Assembly: GCA_037903475.1 (NCBI GenBank)
Contig: JBAJFG010000041.1
Span: 372,001 to 436,000, forward strand
Reading direction: 5' to 3'
Source of the DNA: Ancylostoma caninum
Taxonomy: Eukaryota > Nematoda > Chromadorea > Rhabditida > Ancylostomatidae
DNA length: 64,000 nt
Shown here: positions 61,201 to 64,000 of the stretch, piece by piece
How the letters are laid out: the number at the start of each line of letters is the position of its first letter
Position numbering within the stretch: the stretch's first letter is position 1
Notes under the pieces: model-generated
The model's database searches: none
Told to the model about the DNA's origin: nothing
The model's input: only the letters and a program-made list of their open reading frames with translations
Translations under genes and position numbers: made by a program

Positions 61201-62902
61201 CAAAAATCGCGCTAATTTCCTATGCTAATCACGTTTTTGAAAAGATGCGGTAGATCACAGTAAGAAACAAAGAAAAAGTATGAATTCGGGCAAGGAAAAA
61301 GCAGTCTGACCAGGCACTTTCCCGCCGCTTTTCTGCCCGGAAAATCCTGGAAATTTCCCCAGTAGTTGATGAAAGGGTTATGAAGGTGATAAACATGAGT
61401 ATCGTATCCACTTTGTACTGTAGCACCACTTACGCTAGCCAGGGAAATGGAAGAGTGCATTTTATTTCATTCTCCTACATTATTCCCATCGTAAACATAG
61501 GAAAACGGCGTTAGAAAACAAGTGCGATTTTCGTGATCAGGGCATCGAATAACCCGTTTAAGTTATGTCCAGCCTAGAATTTCTAAAGAACGCGAATCCG
61601 GTCACCAGCGAATTTTAATAATCATGTAGCTGAGTTTCGCACGTGTGTGCGATCATAGCACTCACGGCGATTCAAGCGCGTGGCCGCGTTCTTCTCAAAA
61701 CCACGAAAAACGTGGTGTGGGTGACAGTGAGGAGAAAAGACGTAGGTGATGCTCCTGTGATTGGTTCTCTCTTTGTTTGTAACAATTAAATCGCGCCTCC
61801 CCTCCCTCGTTTCGCCTCATACTGACCCATACGTCGGAAAAACACAGTTTTATTGACGCTCACTGTATCCGTACCATGCAGGCATTCACAGAAGCCACTA
61901 TCTCCCTGACTGACATTATTAAAACCCATCGTATGCGCGCACATTGCGGGAATCCAACTGGCCCGGATCCCTCTTTTCGCGGAGACAATGGTTTCTTTTC
62001 ACTAGTATTCTATTATTCTACCCGTTTATTCTTCGACCACTCATTAGTATTCAAATTCTAGGCACTGTACGACTAGATCTGCCTCAAAAATATCAAAGTC
62101 ACTGTTCTCTACAATTCTTTGGCTAAGGGAGTTGGTTATTTGATGCGCAGATAACGAAAATATACTCATTTTGAACCGCAACCCCCTATTTGTAGGGTTG
62201 CGATAGCTATACGGTAGAAAGGAGACCTCACAAAATTCTTTGAAATATTAGGTCTATTTGACCTCTTTGCAACAGCGACCCTACTGTGACTTTGCAAAAT
62301 GGCCTCTTTACAAAATGATTATGATTTTCGTGATCTGTGCATCGAATAACTCTCACAAACAAAGTTTAGGCAAGATTATTGATCTTGGTATTTCTGCGAC
62401 GGAACTAGGCAAACAGTGTGTAGTTCTTAAATATTAGTGAGTGGTAGAAGAAAATAGAGGTACAATAGTAGATTGTAGCGGAAAGAACTCACTTTCTCCA
62501 CGCCAGGAAGGAACCCTGCCAGCCGAGTTCCAGCAACGCCCGCGCATACGGTGGATTTTAATAATGTCAGTCAGGGAGACAGCGGCTTCTGGCATTCACT
62601 GAAAGAAGTGAACCCTATAGAGTTACACCTAAACTCTCACAAGTTACCTTGCCTCCAAACCAATCGCCACGATGTATATGATGAGCAAAACCGTTCAAAG
62701 AATACCTTAAAACAAATATTTATTCGTAATAGCCAAATAAACGCAGTATACGTTACCTATGTGTGAGTGTAGATACTATAGGATGACGGCTAAACACGCA
62801 AACACCACTTCCTGTGAAACCAGAATGAAAATAGTGATGGAATCGAAACGAGCCTGACAAGCGGTCTACCATATCCAGATAATCTGTCTCACTCCATACT
62901 TC
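52238..62902 (-). CDS. smpd2: Neutral sphingomyelinase (SMPD2 type), 5' partial
   Basis: Minus-strand exons: 62902-62757, 62705-62648, 59400-59294, 58180-58070, 55469-55301, 55240-55154, 55102-55025, 53884-53691, 52355-52238. All are GT-AG and in phase, giving 355 residues plus stop. The DNase I-like (endonuclease/exonuclease/phosphatase) fold is marked by EVWSETDYL (metal-binding Glu), HSGFTGSGVCVFS, HRGDWFGGK, ATHLHAEYDRE, VTGDFNMEPDDLG (catalytic Asp/Asn), KRIDYILF and YSDHVGLQAHF (catalytic Asp-His). Two C-terminal transmembrane segments (TWFVCGAVLLFVVIAL and FALTVVLAFCVW) and a basic tail match the mammalian SMPD2 layout. The enzyme cleaves sphingomyelin to ceramide and phosphocholine at internal membranes and needs Mg2+. 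The first exon starts in phase 0 exactly at the Glu-Val-Trp motif. The N-terminal roughly 50 residues with the conserved Asn were not found and probably lie right of base 64,000. Confidence 0.94.
54430..54735 (-). pseudogene. RTE reverse-transcriptase fragment in a sphingomyelinase intron
   Basis: The minus strand reads ISANGSIIVEVEHRANAALV, then KWRQVTGVMSGTKIPPKLNS and KIYHTAVRFVALYGLEC. This matches the thumb region of the RTE element at 9,085-9,975 (KWRSLTGVLCDKDIPDRLKS, YGAECWP). Truncated on both sides. Confidence 0.8.
55725..56036. repeat. Palindromic intronic repeat with G/C tracts
   Basis: gggtcctcagagcggcggag (55,739) faces ctcagccgctttggggacccaaa (55,850-55,872) around a G tract. 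The following gtaaagtaatctcaaaaat matches the hairpin at 32,727. Related words occur at 32,945-33,020 and 40,070-40,180. Confidence 0.65.
56698..56833. mobile_element. Short MITE, 136 bp
   Basis: Starts cttaaaggcagtgcc and ends ggacactgcttttaa, an imperfect terminal inverted repeat. The termini resemble those of the repeats at 16,523-16,830 and 25,921-26,653. Confidence 0.6.
57194..57478. mobile_element. Fold-back MITE, 285 bp, sphingomyelinase intron
   Basis: cgttttgacagtgtattgtc at the left is mirrored by the sequence ending aatgcactgtcaaaacg. Arms of about 130 bases include gtcgcggacaatac-type and aacagttgacccatgattg pairs. Single copies of the terminus appear at 56,050 and 59,450. Confidence 0.88.
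57617..57871. mobile_element. Fold-back element sharing termini with acox intron 16 element
   Basis: gtctgcccgaaacaacaagt at the left faces cttgtcgtttcggatagac at the right, and the gaggcggcgcgg / gcggccgcctct stretches also pair. The right terminus reads tatccgaaacgac in inverse, as in 40,431-40,968. Confidence 0.7.
58349..58768. mobile_element. Fold-back MITE, 420 bp, sphingomyelinase intron
   Basis: aggcagcactcacggaaatt (58,349) is mirrored by aatttccgtgagtgctgcct (ending 58,768). The inner pairing is less regular. The open frames inside it are not preserved elsewhere and are not reported. Confidence 0.85.
59610..60475. repeat. Scattered TTCCGCGGAAGTTCCGAA palindromic words
   Basis: Words such as gaatttccgcggagctt, ccgcggaagttctg and ctccgcggaagttccga recur at 59,628-59,725 and 60,265-60,455, in irregular spacing and both orientations. 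Confidence 0.7.
61129..61605. mobile_element. Fold-back element, 0.48 kb, sphingomyelinase intron
   Basis: gaccggattcgcattcttta (61,131) is mirrored by aaagaacgcgaatccggtc (ending 61,603), and attattcgatgccctgatca faces tgatcagggcatcgaataa. A fragment of the same arm recurs at 62,324-62,350. Confidence 0.85.
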
Positions 62903-62910
62903 CTAAAAAG

Positions 62911-63986
62911 CGAGGAACTCCGGTATGGAGACGCGTTTCTGGGGCTGGTATGATTAGGGCGGCGGATTGCCGCTAGAGCACGAAAGATGTAAATTGCCGT
63001 ACGGGGGTTACTGTATGTGCTGATTACATTGATAGGCATTATTACACCCATTTATCTACATTTACCTAACAGTGCACCTTTTGTAATCAGATAAAGTCAG
63101 CCAAAACGAATCCTGGGTTCATGATCAGCACTGGAAGTCGTTTTCCTCATACGGAACTGCAAAGGATTCTGCCAGATAGGACAATTGCAACACATCTAAG
63201 TTCGGAGCTGGGCATTCACAATAACATTGCTATTGTGAAACCTGCCAACAGCCGTACAATTAGTAAACTCTTTGTAATATCGAAGTCACTCGTGTTTCAA
63301 ATTGCTGGGAATTTCAGGCCATATAAGCAAACCAATCCATTTCAGTCAATGTCAGATGAAGAAATTCTTTAAATAGGTCTTGTATGTTCCATGAGGGTTG
63401 TGCATTCCTACGATTCCTACTCCTGGTATGTGGGATTTTGCCAATTTTTTAGTCTGCTTATTGAGATATCAATCAGTGAGGAACTCATTACGATATTTTC
63501 ATAGCTTTGCTGTTTCTGGCAGAGAAGAGTGGGCGAACGGCAAAAAAAAAAAACAGGTTTGTTTACCTGTCGAGAGTTGGTACCCTAATGCATAGATATT
63601 TTGAGGTATGGTTTCGTGAGAAATATATTTCCCTGGCAAAAATTAACATCTTTGGTATAAGCTTCCTTCTTGTCCACGCTAACACTGCTAAATGCGTGGT
63701 GATAAATACAGAGTGGATATAGATAACTCGCGGAATCATCCGAAAATTCCTCAGGGGAAAAGAGGCTACTACGTATCCAACGCCTTGTTTTACGTAACTC
63801 TGGCTTTGTCTAATTAGAGTAGGTGTACTGTGACATAAATGTTGGTTATTGGGTCTAATAATGTGAACGATTGCAATCAGCACATGAAATCACTGAAGAA
63901 TGCAGTTGCATCATTCGTGACCCAGCGACAACCCGCTGCTCCAATCACAATCAGCCCCAGAAACGCATCTCCATACCGCAGTTCGG
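62911..63986. mobile_element. Fold-back element, 1.08 kb, upstream of first visible sphingomyelinase exon
   Basis: cggtatggagacgcgtttct (62,921-62,940, arm from 62,911) is mirrored by agaaacgcatctccataccg (63,960-63,979). The arms go on for about 140 bases (minus-strand atgtgctgattacattg against atgtgctgattgcaatc). It starts 8 bases from the splice acceptor at 62,903. Because it fills most of the remaining bases, the missing first exon is probably outside the window. Confidence 0.75.
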
Positions 63987-64000
63987 AAAAAAAAGTACAT

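Noticed and set aside
61212..61460. Candidate sphingomyelinase exon (frame with NPFINYWGNFQDF)
   Set aside because: It lies inside the fold-back element at 61,129-61,605 and does not align to the enzyme. The true exon with HRGDWFGGK is at 62,648-62,705.
1..64000. CRISPR arrays, bacterial operons, prophage or plasmid features
   Set aside because: Spliceosomal introns, poly(A) signals and nematode families show this is animal nuclear DNA. No spaced identical repeats of CRISPR type were seen.

Overview
This looks like nuclear DNA of a clade V parasitic nematode, most likely a strongylid such as a hookworm. The evidence is a two-exon cuticle collagen with the nematode N-terminal domain, a worm-type peroxisomal acyl-CoA oxidase whose start codon sits one base after a splice acceptor (the usual spliced-leader arrangement), short exons in repeat-filled introns, and abundant degenerate mariner and RTE-type elements. 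The species call is inference. Nothing here looks bacterial or viral.

Layout. Bases 1-15,000 are repeats and transposon remains with only weak exon-like pieces: a possible gene tail at 1,971-2,200, one exon-like segment at 2,692-2,897, a 59-bp minisatellite, several fold-back elements, an RTE retrotransposon fragment, and the first copy of a 1.55-kb element. The collagen gene is at 15,103-16,267 (+). From 16,500 to 28,400 come more repeats: the second copy of the 1.55-kb element, a dead mariner, dinucleotide and hexanucleotide arrays, and a second RTE fragment. The acyl-CoA oxidase gene occupies 28,589-41,119 (+) in 17 exons. I could join them in phase into a 669-residue protein ending in the peroxisomal signal SKL. 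A mariner with both terminal repeats lies at 43,401-44,679. A four-pass membrane protein with a PPxY tail is on the minus strand at 51,046-45,630 (7 exons, 267 residues). A neutral sphingomyelinase of the SMPD2 type is on the minus strand from 62,902 to 52,238. Its first coding exon was not found and probably lies beyond the right edge.

The oxidase converges on the two minus-strand genes across a 4.5-kb gap that holds the mariner. The oxidase (peroxisomal side-chain shortening, in worms linked to ascaroside pheromones) and the sphingomyelinase (membrane ceramide production) are both lipid enzymes, but nothing shows a shared pathway.

The most striking structural feature is that most long introns of these three genes hold at least one long inverted repeat (225-1,160 bp). 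Several share termini, and one is nested inside another. I saw no convincing new gene system. The best leads are these intronic fold-backs, a non-AG splice acceptor in the four-pass gene, and that gene's unfamiliar family.
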